Assembly: GCA_037833965.1 (NCBI GenBank)
Contig: AP031352.1
Coordinates: forward strand, 2,708,501 to 2,772,500
Reading direction: 5' to 3'
DNA length: 64,000 nt
From: Marchantia polymorpha subsp. ruderalis
Taxonomy: Eukaryota; Streptophyta; Marchantiopsida; Marchantiales; Marchantiaceae
Shown: one piece after another, positions 1 through 11,984 of the stretch
Layout: every line of letters starts with the position of its first letter
How positions within the stretch are numbered: position 1 is the first letter of the stretch
Notes under the pieces: model-generated
Seen by the model: only the letters and a program-made list of their open reading frames with translations
Told to the model about the DNA's origin: nothing
Databases searched by the model: none
Translations under genes and position numbers: made by a program

Positions 1-448
1 CTGCGCCGCCGCGATGCTTGTCCGCGTCGTAAGCCGCGCCCGGACCGGCAGCCGTGCCGAAGGCGGACGGGCCGCAGCGCGCTCCCATGGAGTAGGCAGG
101 GGACGAGGTTTTGATGGCGCGATAGCCGACGCCGGAGTGATACTCGCCGGGCCCGGGGCCGTCGTCCTTCGCCTCGCGCTCCTTCTTGCGGAAGCTGTAC
201 GCGGGGCCCTGCGATTGCTCCCAGATGCTCATGTACGCTCCGGGCCCCCGCTTGTCGTCGTCGCGACCGCGTCGCAGGCGCTGGCCGATGGAGAAGGACG
301 GCGGCGTCGGCTGCGCCGGCCTCTGATCGCCGTGCCCGAGCGCCTCGTGCGGCTGAGCCAGATGCTCAGCCTTGTGGCTTCCTCCTCCGAACCCCGCTGG
401 CGATGGCGCCCTCCCCGTCTCGTTCTTGTGCGCCCCCCGCATCTCCAT
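1..448 (-). CDS. Sperm-tail PG-rich repeat (SHIPPO/ODF3-like) protein, 5' part only
   Basis: Partial gene running off the left edge. From the ATG at 448 the minus strand reads open for 149 codons. It shows repeats of the STPGR type: a PSFSIGQR...GPGAY block, an AYSFRKK...GPGPGEY block and an SPAYSMGAR block, each joining a PG-rich turn to an aromatic-plus-arginine core. In known members these repeats bind or decorate axonemal microtubules, in ODF3, SHIPPO1 and relatives. In plants the family would be expected in motile sperm. The first 45 residues are Gly/His/Gln-rich and without a domain. A CAG-rich tract lies just upstream (about 510-530), probably in the 5' UTR. The C-terminus is outside the window. 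Alternative: another STPGR family member; the repeat type is clear but the orthologue is not. Confidence 0.78.
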   Translation of the reverse strand, partial: MEMRGAHKNETGRAPSPAGFGGGSHKAEHLAQPHEALGHGDQRPAQPTPPSFSIGQRLRRGRDDDKRGPGAYMSIWEQSQGPAYSFRKKEREAKDDGPGPGEYHSGVGYRAIKTSSPAYSMGARCGPSAFGTAAGPGAAYDADKHRGGA

Positions 449-1976
449 GCTCCGTCGCCGCTGGCTTACAATTTCTTCTGTCTATCTCTCGGCGGGAGGG
501 TCACGAGAGCAGCAGCAGCAGCAGCTGCGGCGGATTACGGACGATTGCGTCGAGCGAGTTCGGCAGCTCGTCGAGAATTGCCCATCGATCCAGCTCGAGA
601 GGAATTCGACGGATGTGCGTGCGGGCGTGCCTGCGGATCGGTGTTTCGATAAGGGGGGCGATGCGCGAGACGTGACCGGGGGCGGAGGGTGAGCATGGCC
701 GAGGAGCTAAGCTGTAGGGTTGGCGAGCGATGAAGGGGAATGACGAGGTGCGAGTGGAGCGGTTATGAGGCTGATGACGATGATGGCTGCAAAGGTCAGC
801 TGAAGGGAAAGCGTAACCACCGAAAGGACTTTGATTAGCTGTCCCGGGGGTCGCTAGTCGGTGACAGTTGCCATTCCTCGCAATCCAGTCATCGCTTGCG
901 TCCATGGCAAACTCTGTCCAGTGTCCTCTGCTCGCCCTTTACCTCTCCCTCCCCGTACGGTCTCTGGCTGTGTCTCTGGCTGCAGCTTCAAGCTTCCTCG
1001 AGATATTATCCATTTACCCCCCACATGCAAAGCCTCTTCGCCCTCCTCTGCTGTGCGTGCGTGCATGCTTGCGATCGCCACTTTCCCCACTCTTCTACCC
1101 CCGAATTCTTCTGCATGCAGTTAACCGAACCGAAAAGGGCTCGGCGCATGTAGACCTGTTTCTGAGTCTCGATCAGATGGTACTTTAAAGCATATTCAAA
1201 CATTGCGGGTCCGATGTAAAGGTCTCTGGATGGGAAGGGATCGGAATCTACATGCGAATGAATGGTCATGACCTGAATTTGGCCGTTTTGTGACTACAAA
1301 GCAGGTTCCATTTACTTTGTCCATGACCTCAACCGAAGGGATTCGAGTAGAGTCCATCGGAGGGAGGGCGCAAGTACTGCAGAGCCGCTGCCTCACCCAC
1401 CCTTCAACTAAAGTGGACAAATATTCACAAATTTCTGTCACTTCTCGGGACATGTTGTCAGAGAAATTGTGTTAAAAAATTCATCTTTATCAGTGAAATA
1501 TCGACATTAAAGGGCATGAATCTGCTTTACCAGTTTCTCCGGACACTCGTCCGTGAAGTCGAACCGATGGACTGCAAGTCATACGTCCTGCGGTCCGTGT
1601 CTTGCGGGGTGACAGTAGACCTCGAGACGCCTCCGACTATGCCTAATACTGGTACCCCCAACCCCCGACCAGAGCTACCTCCTGTGTTCCTCACGAACGT
1701 CGATCATCGAGGCGGGGGGGAGGAAGCGCTAAAGGATTCCTCCTTGTGTTTCTCGTCACAGAAGAAACAGAGTATGCAATACCTGATCGACATCGCAGCG
1801 CTGGGATAAGTTCCCCCAAAGCCAGCTCGGAATGTGGGCCAGTACATCCTGGAGGTCGATGAACCACCCGCCGAGCTCTGGTTCAGGCTCGTCTCCTCGA
1901 GCAGACGCAGACGATGATCGACTCCGAAATCGAGCAGGCGATCGGGGCCGATGCAGCCGAATGGAACGAGGTCGAT
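449..1976. other. Intergenic stretch: 5' flank of the STPG gene and 3' flank of the hexosaminidase gene
   Basis: No supportable gene. The GC-rich part to about 900 holds the presumed 5' UTR and promoter of the minus-strand STPG gene, including a short CAG/CTG tract near 510-530. The rest is the 3' side of the hexosaminidase gene. Open frames here show no recognisable domain. Confidence 0.5.
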
Positions 1977-4104
1977 CTAGTACACGGAATTGCACATGCG
2001 GGGATTCTTCAGGCACCATAGAGGCTGCAGAGGCTCGGCATTGATGCCCCGGTGCACGAGGCGGAACCGCCAGTCGTTCAGGCGGTCGATCGCATCGCCC
2101 GAGCGCTTCTTCGTCGCGTCCGCAGGATCTCGATTCCCGGACCAGAGGCTCTCGGCCAACGCGGCGCTCCGCGGCCACAGCATGGCGTCCAGCACCGTCT
2201 CGTCGGCCTGCTCCGACCACAGCGCCACCTCGCCGCCCAGCACCAGCTTCGCCTCGTCCTCCGTCAGGTTCGCGGTGATGTCGTAGTCGTAAATCCTGGC
2301 CCACGTCTTGAACGGGGCGCACCACGACCCTCCCCTCCCGCCGTAGTTCACAGTGCTGGTCGGATCGTCGTTGAAGTTCTGGTCGTACTGCGAATCGTTC
2401 CCCAAGAACCCGCCGTGCCCGCAGTCCAGGTAGAAGAAATCGTTCGACGAGACTATCGTCCGGTAGCCCGCTGCAGTCAGCGTCTTGGTGTTCAGAGGCC
2501 CGTTGTTCCACGTCTGCAGGATGGTGGTGGCCGCCGGCACGGACGCACGTTGCACCTTCACCTCGGCGCCCAGAAGAATATCCTCCCAGTACACCGCGGT
2601 CTTGTTGTGCACGTCGATCATGGCGCGCGTCCTCTCGATGTACCTGCCGCAGTCAAATCGGTGAACGGCTGCTCGCTCGCGCGCGCGCATGGAAGAAGCC
2701 TCGGGAGAACTAGAACTGCGTTGAGGAAGGGCTCACTTACGTGGTCAGGAGGTCGCTGAGCGTGTTGTTTCTTGCGTCGTCGTTGGGTCGGGCGAGGAAG
2801 TCTGTCACCAGGTCGCTACGCTTCCAGCAAGCCGGTGCGACCTCGTCTCCTCCGGCGTGGAAGAAGTGGTCCGAGAAGAGGGCGGCCACTTCGTCGATCA
2901 CGTTCTTCACCACCTCGTAGGTCTTGTCCATCAGCGGATTGAGCTGCCCTGATCCCGGCTCCGATGCCAGCCGTTGGCTCCAGTCTGCCGGGTTCGGCAG
3001 CCAGAACTCGTCGAGGCAGGTGACAATGTCTGGATGCGCTCCGCCCCATGAAGCAGTGTGGCCTGCACCCACAATAGCACAAATCGCCTCGATTCTTCAT
3101 CCCCCGTCCACTCTGCTCGAGAAGAGAGAGAGAAAGATGCAGCGAAACGCTTTGACTTGTATGGAATGCAATCGATTGATTGACCATGTTGTTTCTCGAA
3201 GGGTCCAGCCAAAGAATTCGGAATTTCTGAGGTCACATCGATGAAAAACAGGGACGATATATGGGAAGAATTTCTCACCTGGAGCATCGATCTCTGGAAT
3301 GACGCGCACGCCATGACGCCGGCCGTATCTGACAAGGTCGACGACGTGCTCTTGATAGTAGATGAACTGCGGACCGAAAGATCCTTTGACGGCCAAGTCC
3401 GGCTCCGATTTAATCTCCAGAGGAAAGGATTGCGCGTCCGTTATGTGCAAATGAAGGACGTTCAATTTGTTGTGGCTCAGAGCGCGAATCGTTCGTTTGA
3501 TGTCTTCGACGGGGAAAAAATTGCGAGCTATGTCCAAGAGAATTCCGCGGTGCGGGTAATTTGGCTTATCAGAGATGAACACACCTCGTTCTATGTACAA
3601 GGGAGCGTTCGCTGAGGGCTCTGCCACGCGAAGCAGCTGCGAGAACGTCTCCAGACCTCGCATTGCTCCCCACACCGTCCCAGCCGAGAGCGACGCATTG
3701 CTGCTCGTAGGGCTGATCTCGATGGTGTAAGATTCATCCACACCGTGTTGGAGATCCGCAGCCAAGTCGACCACGAACACATTGAGGATCACGACCTCGC
3801 TATCTGTCCCTGCTTTTCTTGTGATCACAACAGACCTCGGGACCTGCACCGGGTACCATCGCTCTGTCCTTATCAAGGCTGCGTATCGAGCAACCGCTGA
3901 ACTGAGCTCGGGGTGGTCGGGCGCACTGATCTCGAAGGCAGGGTTGAGAACAATCCTCGCACCACTTTCCCAACGCACCGTTTGGGGTTCGGGCCAGAGA
4001 AACACATCTGCCACGGCTACCTGAAGAAGGATAAGAATGAAAACAATAAACCTCCATGTCCATGACCAGCTCGTGGATGTACACATCACAGCTTGGTGCG
4101 CCAT
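1977..4104 (-). CDS. HEXO: Beta-N-acetylhexosaminidase, glycoside hydrolase family 20
   Basis: Three coding exons: 4104-3279, 3062-2741 and 2643-1977. Junction phases agree and total 1815 nt, giving 604 residues. The family removes terminal GlcNAc/GalNAc from N-glycans in the vacuole, cell wall or apoplast. Visible are an N-terminal hydrophobic signal segment (about residues 12-33, after [10 protein letters not shown]), the GH20 accessory domain, [12 protein letters not shown] near the barrel start, [10 protein letters not shown] across intron 1, and HAGGDEV with the catalytic Asp-Glu pair (about residues 348-349). ALWSEQ and SLWSG close the barrel. ATG 4104 is preferred because a TATA box lies about 90 bp upstream; an in-frame ATG at 4086 is a possible alternative. 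Introns are 216 and 97 nt. Which plant HEXO paralogue it matches is not resolved. Confidence 0.93.
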
Positions 4105-4190
4105 TGCGCGCTGGAGTCTCAATTTGTTGATCAATAGAGGGTTCACAGGGCCGTATACTCTGCTGTCTTCGTTATAGAGCCTGAAAAGCA

Positions 4191-4198
4191 TATTTATA
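4191..4198 (-). promoter_or_regulatory. TATA box of the hexosaminidase gene
   Basis: The minus strand reads TATAAATA here, about 90 bp before the chosen ATG at 4104. This spacing leaves room for a 5' UTR of roughly 60 nt. It argues against starting translation further upstream. Confidence 0.6.
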
Positions 4199-5249
4199 GA
4201 GAGATGTGGGAACGAGGTCACGGGCTCATCTTCAATGGACTTATATTTCTTTCCGTTGCATCGATGACTGCTACTGCTCATCACTTTCAACCCATTAGCC
4301 TAAAATTCTACCATAATTTTATATTGCGCGCTTCTTCGACGTCTCTGGCACACTCCCTTTTACTCGAAGAACCATCGCGAAGTGCTCATCATGGATGAAT
4401 ATAACTTTACTCACAACATCGCCTAGTTACATTACGTTACGTCAAAAGGTAGTTTGCGTTTTCCACTACGAATTGAAATACAACGGTCAATTCTGCTTGA
4501 AAGTGTACACACAGGGGAAGTATGTCCATTCAAAATGGTCAGATTCATGATGATTCCGGAAATTTTGAAATTTCACTGAAAATTTCTACTTGTTTGCAGC
4601 AGTGCCTCAACGTTCTCTTCCACCACTGTTTCAAATTCCCGTCTGTAAAAAGGAAGATTATATGATCAGAGGACAACATTTGCACGATCTGGACATCGAT
4701 AGAATTCCAGATCGAGATTGATATACCAAAGAGACGAATTTCGTTCTACGTGATTCCATGAGACAATCAAATTGACGGCCATATCGTAACAAGCCATCAG
4801 GCTTGTTACGATATGTTACGTTATGGCTTTGTAAAAGAGACGAATTTTGCCCTCTACTTCGCCTGTTTTCCATAACGATACTAACAGGCAAAGAAGGCCT
4901 AACTTCAAATTACAACTTTCGGCCAAAACTGATTTTAACAGAAGTTTGTTTATATCATAAACTGAAACCTTTCCAACAGCCCAAAAATGTACAATTCATG
5001 GGTAACAAAACGTCTGCAGCCGTGAGTAATACACCCTGATGTACTACTTACAGATTGACTAATCAAACAAGGTACTGATGTAGTACCGCCATGATTGAAT
5101 CTGTCCTAGTTCGGCTTTCGACACCGTGGAACATACAATCTTCTCTGCGCTCGGTCCACTATGCTATTGCAATGCAAGAGGTATGCATTATATAGCTTGA
5201 TATTAATAACATTGGCAACGCTACTATTGGGAAACTAACACTATCTGCT
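4199..5249. other. Intergenic stretch with a perfect hairpin and a flanking direct repeat
   Basis: No gene seen. Upstream flank of the hexosaminidase and downstream flank of the SAP-like gene. It contains a perfect inverted repeat at 4780-4815. A short direct repeat, AGAGACGAATTT, occurs on both sides of it at about 4731 and 4835. Confidence 0.5.
4780..4815. repeat. Perfect inverted repeat, 16-bp arms with 4-nt loop
   Basis: CATATCGTAACAAGCC at 4780-4795 is followed by four bases and then its exact reverse complement at 4800-4815. It could be a small MITE relic, a small-RNA source or a hairpin in a transcript. Nothing in the surroundings decides which. Confidence 0.8.
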
Positions 5250-6831
5250 TCAGAGTTTGATGGAGCGAGTGTTGGTCCCTCTCGTTCGAAGTCCCTTCTC
5301 TCTGCAAACCTTCACCAACTTCCTCATGCTCAGTTGGAGTAACGCATCGTTTCCATTTTCCTTGTCCTCTGCACCGGAATTCAAGTCCCCTGCTTTCTTA
5401 ACTGGAGTAACCTGCTCCTCGACTTGGTCCATCTGGTCTTCCATGTTGTTAGTGTCGGTTTGCTCGAAATCGCGGAGTACATGCTTCTCGACAACTACTG
5501 AAGGCTCTTCATTGGTGCTTTCACAAACGTCTTCCACGAGAGGAACCTCAACGTTTTTCCGGGACTTGGTGCTGGCCTTCTTCGTCTTACGAGGCTTTGG
5601 CTTCTCCTTCAGTACGGAGGGAGAAATGCTGAAGGAGCATGGCTTCAAGATTGAAGTGCCTACCTCTTCATCTTCCACCGCCCCGGTGCACTCTTCAATA
5701 ATGTCCTCCGTGGGATACGAGGTTACCTCCGGTACGACCTGGTCCATGATAACATCCAAAGACTCGGCCACAACCGTCTCTACCTCGGCATTGCGGCGAG
5801 ACTTTGAGCCTGCTTTCTTGGGCTTCCTAGCCTTCACCTCTTTCTGAGGAGAAGTCTTCTCGGTCTCCTCAGCAACAGCCTCAGGTGCCACTTCTAACAT
5901 CTCTGGCTCGGCTTCGGCAAGAACGGCGATCGGTTCTGGATCACTTTCTTCGGCTACGCTCTCCTCCACGACTGCAATGGCTTTCTTCCCCTGCTTTCTG
6001 GCCAGATTTTTTCTCCGGATATATTTGACAGGCATCTCCTCAACCACGGATTCCTCGTTAACTTCCACAGCTTCAGCAGGTAATGGGCTCGCTGCCAGTG
6101 CTGCTTCTGCCCACGTTTTGGGCCAATCTGCCTCGGCGTTGGTCGCCTCTAGGACGACCTCGGACGTCGACTGGACAGTTTCTTCGACGACCTCAGCGAT
6201 CGAAATGTCGGTTTCGGCGATGAGCATGTCGTCATCTACTTGAGGAATCTTAGCTTCAATAGAAGGCTCTTCCTTCTTCGTGATGCGAGGACGGCCCCGT
6301 CTGCCTTTAACGGGCACGGCAATCGAAGCTGTCGGCTGCACATCCACATTTGGTACTTGCTCCTCCGATGTGCTGTCGAGCACTACAGATTGCTCGGTTG
6401 CTTCTTGCTCAAAGTTGCAGGTCAACGAACTATTAGCAAGGAGACCAGCCAGCGAGTCGAGCTCTGGCTCAGCCAGCAATGCCTTCTTCGGTGCTCGCCT
6501 GCCTTTCACCTTCTCCACAACCTTCTCTACCTCAGGGCTGTCGGGGGCCGGAATCTCCTCCTCCTGAAATTCCTCCTGCTGCCTGGGTGCCTGCAAAGTG
6601 GGACAACTATAATCAGGCCGAGAAACGGTAACACAATCTGTAGAACACTTTAAGCTTGAACAACAATTAAATGCTAGGGAAGGTTCAATGTGATGATCCT
6701 ACGTTATTGAGGAGAGCGTCCAGAGACTCTGCCATGAACACATTCGTCTTATTGGCCGGAATTTTGTGCAACTTGCACAGCGCCTGCAACTCTCTCCGGG
6801 GCAGCAATGAGTAATCAACGTATTCCGCCAT
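5250..6831 (-). CDS. Acidic/basic nuclear-type protein with SAP-like N-terminal motif and AT-hook
   Basis: Two coding exons, 6831-6703 and 6590-5250, joined in phase 0, give 489 residues. Residues 1-43 form a SAP-like helix-extended-helix motif (DYSLLPRRELQALCK, then HKIPANKTN). A second similar pattern, LVKVCREKGLRTRG, sits at the very C-terminus. Between them lies a long acidic, low-complexity region with several basic patches: KGRRAPKKA, KPKKAGSKSRR, and GRRGRPR, which matches the AT-hook core. SAP motifs and AT-hooks bind DNA or chromatin, so a nuclear role is inferred. A GT at 7231 and an AG at 6852 suggest a 5' UTR intron. The exact family is not recognised. Low complexity makes distant homology hard to judge. 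Confidence 0.72.
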
Positions 6832-7736
6832 TTCAGCCACGGATCTGTTAACTACAGACCAAACAAGAGATATATCAGTAAAACATCACATGATTTTCAG
6901 CACCGGCAGGTAATTTCTCGTGGAAATAGAGATTGTCAGCTCCAAGGAGCTTAAGCAACGTCAGGTCGCAGTCCTCAAATACTGAACGATGCCTGTGAGA
7001 TTAAGAGAAGTCACTGCTCTCAAATATCTAGTGACAGCGAACAATTGCATGGCTCGCCTCGACCATACGATAGCGCTTACTCGCGATTGGAAAGCGCCAA
7101 TTGTGAATTGCAATACTGTGCAACTTTGGTGATTTCACCGATCATGGACGTGCCTCAAAACCGAGACTCGGAAAATCAAACACTCGTGTAGCACTTGAGG
7201 GTTACATACAAACACTGCTAGAGCTTCTTACGGAGATCATTCGTCTACAAGTCCGAATACAGAGCAGAAATTGAACGACAGGAAGCGAAATCGCGAGCTC
7301 GGCTTACCGACACTGGTCCAAAAACTAGTGCAGACGATTGATGAGCGCCACTCGCGAGCTCTACAGTTTGCAGAGTGAATGCTGCGGGCGGCGGGCCGGA
7401 CGCGACGAGGACCTGGACTGACTCGACTGACTCTCGACGAACGAGGCGAAGCGATTTCTTCTCTCGATGAGAAAGTGGAAGGTTTGAGCTGAGTTTGAAG
7501 GTCGCGGGCATCCTGGCGGGGAACGGCTAGAAACCGGATACGACAGGCGACAAGATATTTGAATTTCGCCTCGGGGGAAATTCGAACCACCAAAGCCAAG
7601 CCGAACCTGTGCCGAGCCGTAGTGGCTACACCAGGACGACCTAGAATCTTGTCCTCGTTCAGCTTCGTCACAGCCGAACCGATCTGCGTGAACCAGGGGC
7701 AAAATTTGAAACTTGCTTCGTGCAGATCGAGCCTGG
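6832..7736. other. 5' flank of the SAP-like gene, no separate gene seen
   Basis: Holds the presumed 5' UTR intron (about 6852-7231) and promoter of the minus-strand SAP-like gene. Open frames on both strands are mutually overlapping and lack domains. Confidence 0.4.
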
Positions 7737-7952
7737 AGGTGGTATTTGGCACGGACCGGCATTATTATTCTCGTGTCTCCTCGTTGTCGCATTTCAACGG
7801 TCACCTCAAGAGCGAGCAAACTCGCTACGAAGGATGGGACGACCCGATCGAATCTTCCATTGATGAAACCAAGGGGTAGGATGGGGTGGTATTTTGGGAA
7901 TGACAAGCGTTACATATCTCATTTCTCCTTGTTGTCGTACTTTAACGGTCAC
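7737..7952. repeat. Imperfect direct repeat, about 68 bp, two copies 148 bp apart
   Basis: The copies at about 7737-7805 and 7885-7952 share a start like GGTGGTATTTTGG, a TCTCCT-GTTGTCG core and the end AACGGTCACC, with scattered substitutions. They are probably old duplicated non-coding DNA or a transposon relic. Confidence 0.6.
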
Positions 7953-7959
7953 CCAACCG

Positions 7960-10200
7960 GTCCTCATGATCGGGTTAAAATGGGGGGAAAAAATGGGAAA
8001 AAAAAATTAAGTTATAATGCAGCAATTAAATGGAGCCTCGGCACTGCAATGAAGACTCTATGTTAAATAATGTGAGTGAGACAATGTACACAGCTCTGAG
8101 AAAACACCTAGACCGAGCAAAACTTACTGAAAATCCCCTAACCAGCGACTCTACCCTGTGGATTCCGATGCAACGAATCATGGCAGATTTAGGTTTGCAT
8201 TTTTTTCCGGCTTTCATTTAAATTCGTTTCGTGATGATGTCTTTCCATTAAGTTGCACCTGGGCTGTAATCTACTTGGCTCCTTCATGTATGTTGGGGAT
8301 TTCTTGCTTCAATTATACATCGCAGGGGCTTAAATATAACTACTACATTGTGCTATACATTTCAGACTTTATACAAAAAAGCTCTGTGATCATTGGACTT
8401 CAATTTGAATGGTTGTATGTAGATTCAACGAAAAATATTTCACTTAATCTACTTGGATCAAGTGACAACGTTGTAAAAAAATCGAATTTTAAATCATTAG
8501 AATACCCTAAAACCTAATAAAGTGCAAGCAGATATACATTCAACCATCCTCAAGTATATATTATAATATGCTTGAAGAATTCAAGCATATTATTATTTAT
8601 GTAGCTTTGATAAGTGCACTTACAATCGGAGGTTCATATGAAATTAATCATCTCCTCCCACGAAGTAAAACTTAACACAATCATACTTCATACAACAATC
8701 TTCTGTTATTTCCTGGTATTCAATGCTTTTCACCTACTTTTTATGATATGGAACATATTTCTGAGAAGATCAGACTCTTTGTTTGAGTTCAATAATAAAG
8801 CATACGAATGTAATATATATATGATATTAAATAAATGTAAGTATTTATTTTTCAAATTTGTTTTAAGAAATTATGTATCAAGTAATCAAAATCATCTTGC
8901 ACATTGATTGAAAGTCAAAACCAATGTTTCTAAGTCAATCTTAATTATCATAAAAGTAAATATTTTTTAACAAATATCTTGATGTCTAGAAATACAATAA
9001 GAAAAAAAGTATAAAAAGAAATACAGTTACTTAATTTTGAATCAAAAATTAGGATTTATTACAATATGCTTGATGGTTTAAAAAAATCTGCAATCAAAAC
9101 TTGAAATTCATAATTTCATTAAAATATGTACATTTGAATTTTGGGAAAAAAATTTAATTCAAACATATGTGAACCTTATTCTATTATTTATTTATTATAC
9201 TCTATTTTATATAAGTGAACCTTATTTAATGTCGATACTTTTCAAGGTATTTTCAAGTATTGAGGCAAAAAGTGGCAATAGGCCGAATATTCAGATATTT
9301 CAATAAAGATGATGTTCTTTACGATTTAAGAATAAATTTACAAAGATTCGAATGCATTTAATGCATTTCTTTATTTATAGTATTTTGATAATTAATTTCA
9401 AATTTTTATTTTTTAGCTTCAAAAATAAACCAAATTTTGAAAACTCAATCAGAAATACAAAAAATATTTCATCAAAAATCAAAGAAACTGTATAAAAAAA
9501 TTAAATATTTACGTTGAAACACTTGATGTTTGATTTCACACAATTTTAATTTTATTAATTTTGAAAGGTGTAGAACCTATGTGGAATTCTATTTTTCGTT
9601 GCAATATAAAATGCTAAAACCTTATGCAAACTTGAAATATTTTAGGAGGTTTTCTACAAAATAAAGAGCAGTAAATTCATCAAAAAATGAATTTTTGATC
9701 CATTGGTAAAGAAAATAATTTTTTAATAGTTATAAAACTTTTAAATATTTTTTTTTTGAGAAAATCGAATATCATTGAAATATTAATATTATATTTTTAG
9801 AAATAAAAATCCAAATATGACAAAATATTCATTAAAATTTTTTATTAATTAATGTTTTAGACCATGTTAATTTCATTTTAATTTTTCAATATTACATTCC
9901 ACATTTGATTGTTTTACTTCTTTATCGAAAAGTCTTTCAAGTTAGATTTTAAGAGATTCAAATATTTTTCAGTATTACTTTATTTTTAACTGATTGTCAT
10001 TATCAATTTTAATCATTTTCTAAACTTTGATTTTTTTTGAATTTAATTTTGTAATTAATATAACCGTATTCAATATTTATTATTCATGATATTTTTTGTA
10101 TATAGAAAATTTATAAATAGATAATTTTTTTCTATCAAAATTGAATTTTGAGCTCAAGAGTATCTATCAATTTTATAAATATTACTTACACATTTTTTCT
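7960..10200. other. AT-rich stretch without genes
   Basis: Very AT-rich, with short runs of A and T and no coding signal on either strand. A 14-bp perfect palindromic arm pair is at 8563-8593 (ATAATATGCTTGAA, 3-nt spacer, reverse complement). Confidence 0.6.
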
Positions 10201-10499
10201 ATTTAGGTAAAACATGATAATCATTAGTGACACACTCAATCAAATCAAGCCACAAACACGAGAGACACTAGCGTATAATGTGATTTGTGATAGTATAACA
10301 GAAAGTTCTGTCTGGTAATACACAGACTTTGGATGTATATACCCAACACTAGCAACCAACCTAGCTATAAATAGCTAAACATAAAGTTACTTCTTAACTG
10401 GAGTTCATCTCAACAATCTACCCCTTAACTCTTGTTAAAAAAACAGTGACAGATATACCAACATTATTATTCTGAGTACAAATCTAGACAGAAATTTAA

Positions 10500-10765
10500 C
10501 ACAAGACCACTCTTTACACGAGAATTAACTAGAACTAAGTCGTAGCTATCACATGATATAGTAATAACATAAAGTGTTAATTAAGAACCTGCTAGCATAG
10601 AGTGAACAAAAACCTCCTAACCTACATAATTACTCTTCGGTAAATTCTATAAAGAAACCTAATACATGACTTTTCCTTAAACGAGACTTAATTAGAACTA
10701 AGTCCTAATCATCACTGGATGGAGTAATTATATAAAGATATAAATGAAGATATAATGCTAGCAAA
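10500..10765. repeat. Imperfect direct repeat within copia-like debris
   Basis: A block near 10517-10605 (CGAGAATTAACTAGAACT, then AAGTCGTAG..., ending GCTAGCA) recurs with substitutions near 10681-10765 (CGAGACTTAATTAGAACT, AAGTCCTAA..., ending GCTAGCA). This looks like a duplicated segment inside a decayed element. Confidence 0.6.
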
Positions 10766-11187
10766 CTCTATCTGTGCTCCCCATGCAAAACCTGCATAGT
10801 AGCATAGTGTGGTATGAAACTCTCCAAAGTATTAACTTTAATCAACATATCAACTAGATTAAGTTTACCTTCAATCTTGACCAGCCCAATCATCACAATT
10901 TACCGGCAATGTTGATTAGCCTAATTGAACAAAATTTATCATCAATCTTGACTAGCTTAATTACGCGCTCAGGATTTCACCAATACAGACGCTCCTTCTT
11001 GATCATTAATCACATAATGATCAAACTCCTCCAAGATCATATCCGTGAGTGAATATTTTTCCCTTGTCAGTACAGAGAGTATAGTAACTATACTCCTCTT
11101 TCAATGATCTAGGTCTCACTAAAAGAAACATCTTTAAGTACAAGAACCTACAAGCTATCAGATCCTATAGCCATTAACTCATTAGCA

Positions 11188-11740
11188 TCATATGTCGTTA
11201 TCTAGGAGATCGTACTCCTTTGGGTCAAAGTCCTTTGCATCATTCATCAATGGAGGGGGAACAACGTCTTTGACATTTACACTGCTGTCTATCTTGATGT
11301 GACCACTATTGCCACATTTCCAACATGCCATTGTCTTACTCTTAAAGGACTTGCACTTAGATTTGGATCTCTTTCTCCTACCCATCGACTGGGATTTCTT
11401 CTTTTCAAGGCCCATATACTAAGATATCGTCGTCAAAGTTCCAACATTTTGCAAATTGGGATTTGCAACGTTTGCCAATGAAATGAAAATTGTGACTTTG
11501 CACTTTACAGTGCAATCTTTCTTGATGTTGACAAACTTGTCACATTTTCAACAAGCCACTGTCTTCTTCTCAAGAGACCTACCCCTCGATTGATATCTCT
11601 TCCTTGCATAGATCGTCCTCCTAAACTTATATCTCATTGTCTGAGATTCAACAATTCTATTATCATCGCCAGCCCTCGAAAGTGATTGATCATGGATCAC
11701 AACCAATGCTGTCCCATGAGTACACATGCTTAAATTCATG
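11188..11740 (-). pseudogene. Degenerate Ty1/copia-type gag remnant with two damaged zinc knuckles
   Basis: On the minus strand two consecutive fragments each carry a Lys/Arg/Ser-rich stretch followed by a CCHC-like zinc knuckle, the nucleic-acid-binding motif of copia gag. The downstream copy (11188-11415) reads CWKCGNSGHIKID and then Ser where the last Cys belongs. The upstream copy (about 11500-11740) has a stop in place of the residue after the first Cys, followed by KCDKFVNIKKDC. Both are therefore broken. The flanking AT-rich DNA from about 10.2 kb may be the rest of the element, but I could not find intact pol motifs or LTR ends. Confidence 0.45.
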
Positions 11741-11984
11741 GTGATGTTAATCTCGATAATTTTCTCTTTATTTGTTATTTGTTAACTCTTAGAAAGTGGC
11801 CAACTGCGTTAATCACCTTGAGAGCTTTCCAGCGATACTCAATTCACATATATTCTGACTAAGATTCTTGCAACCAGAATATTTAGAAACAAAATATTTC
11901 CTCAGAAGTGTTAAATCTTTTTAATGTATAGAATCTTCAAGATGAAATCTATTTGATAGACAAAATCTTACTCAAGTCTAACCG

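Noticed and set aside
501..905. 134-codon minus frame upstream of the STPG gene
   Set aside because: Overlaps the expected 5' UTR, has a poly-Leu end produced by the CAG tract, and shows no domain.
1756..2759. Long frames overlapping hexosaminidase exon 3 on both strands
   Set aside because: They are other-frame readings of the GC-rich GH20 exon; Arg/Ala/Pro-rich composition is typical of such shadows.
5257..5847. 196-codon plus frame opposite the SAP-like gene
   Set aside because: Antisense reading of a low-complexity Glu/Lys-rich gene, which yields Ser/Phe-rich shadows.
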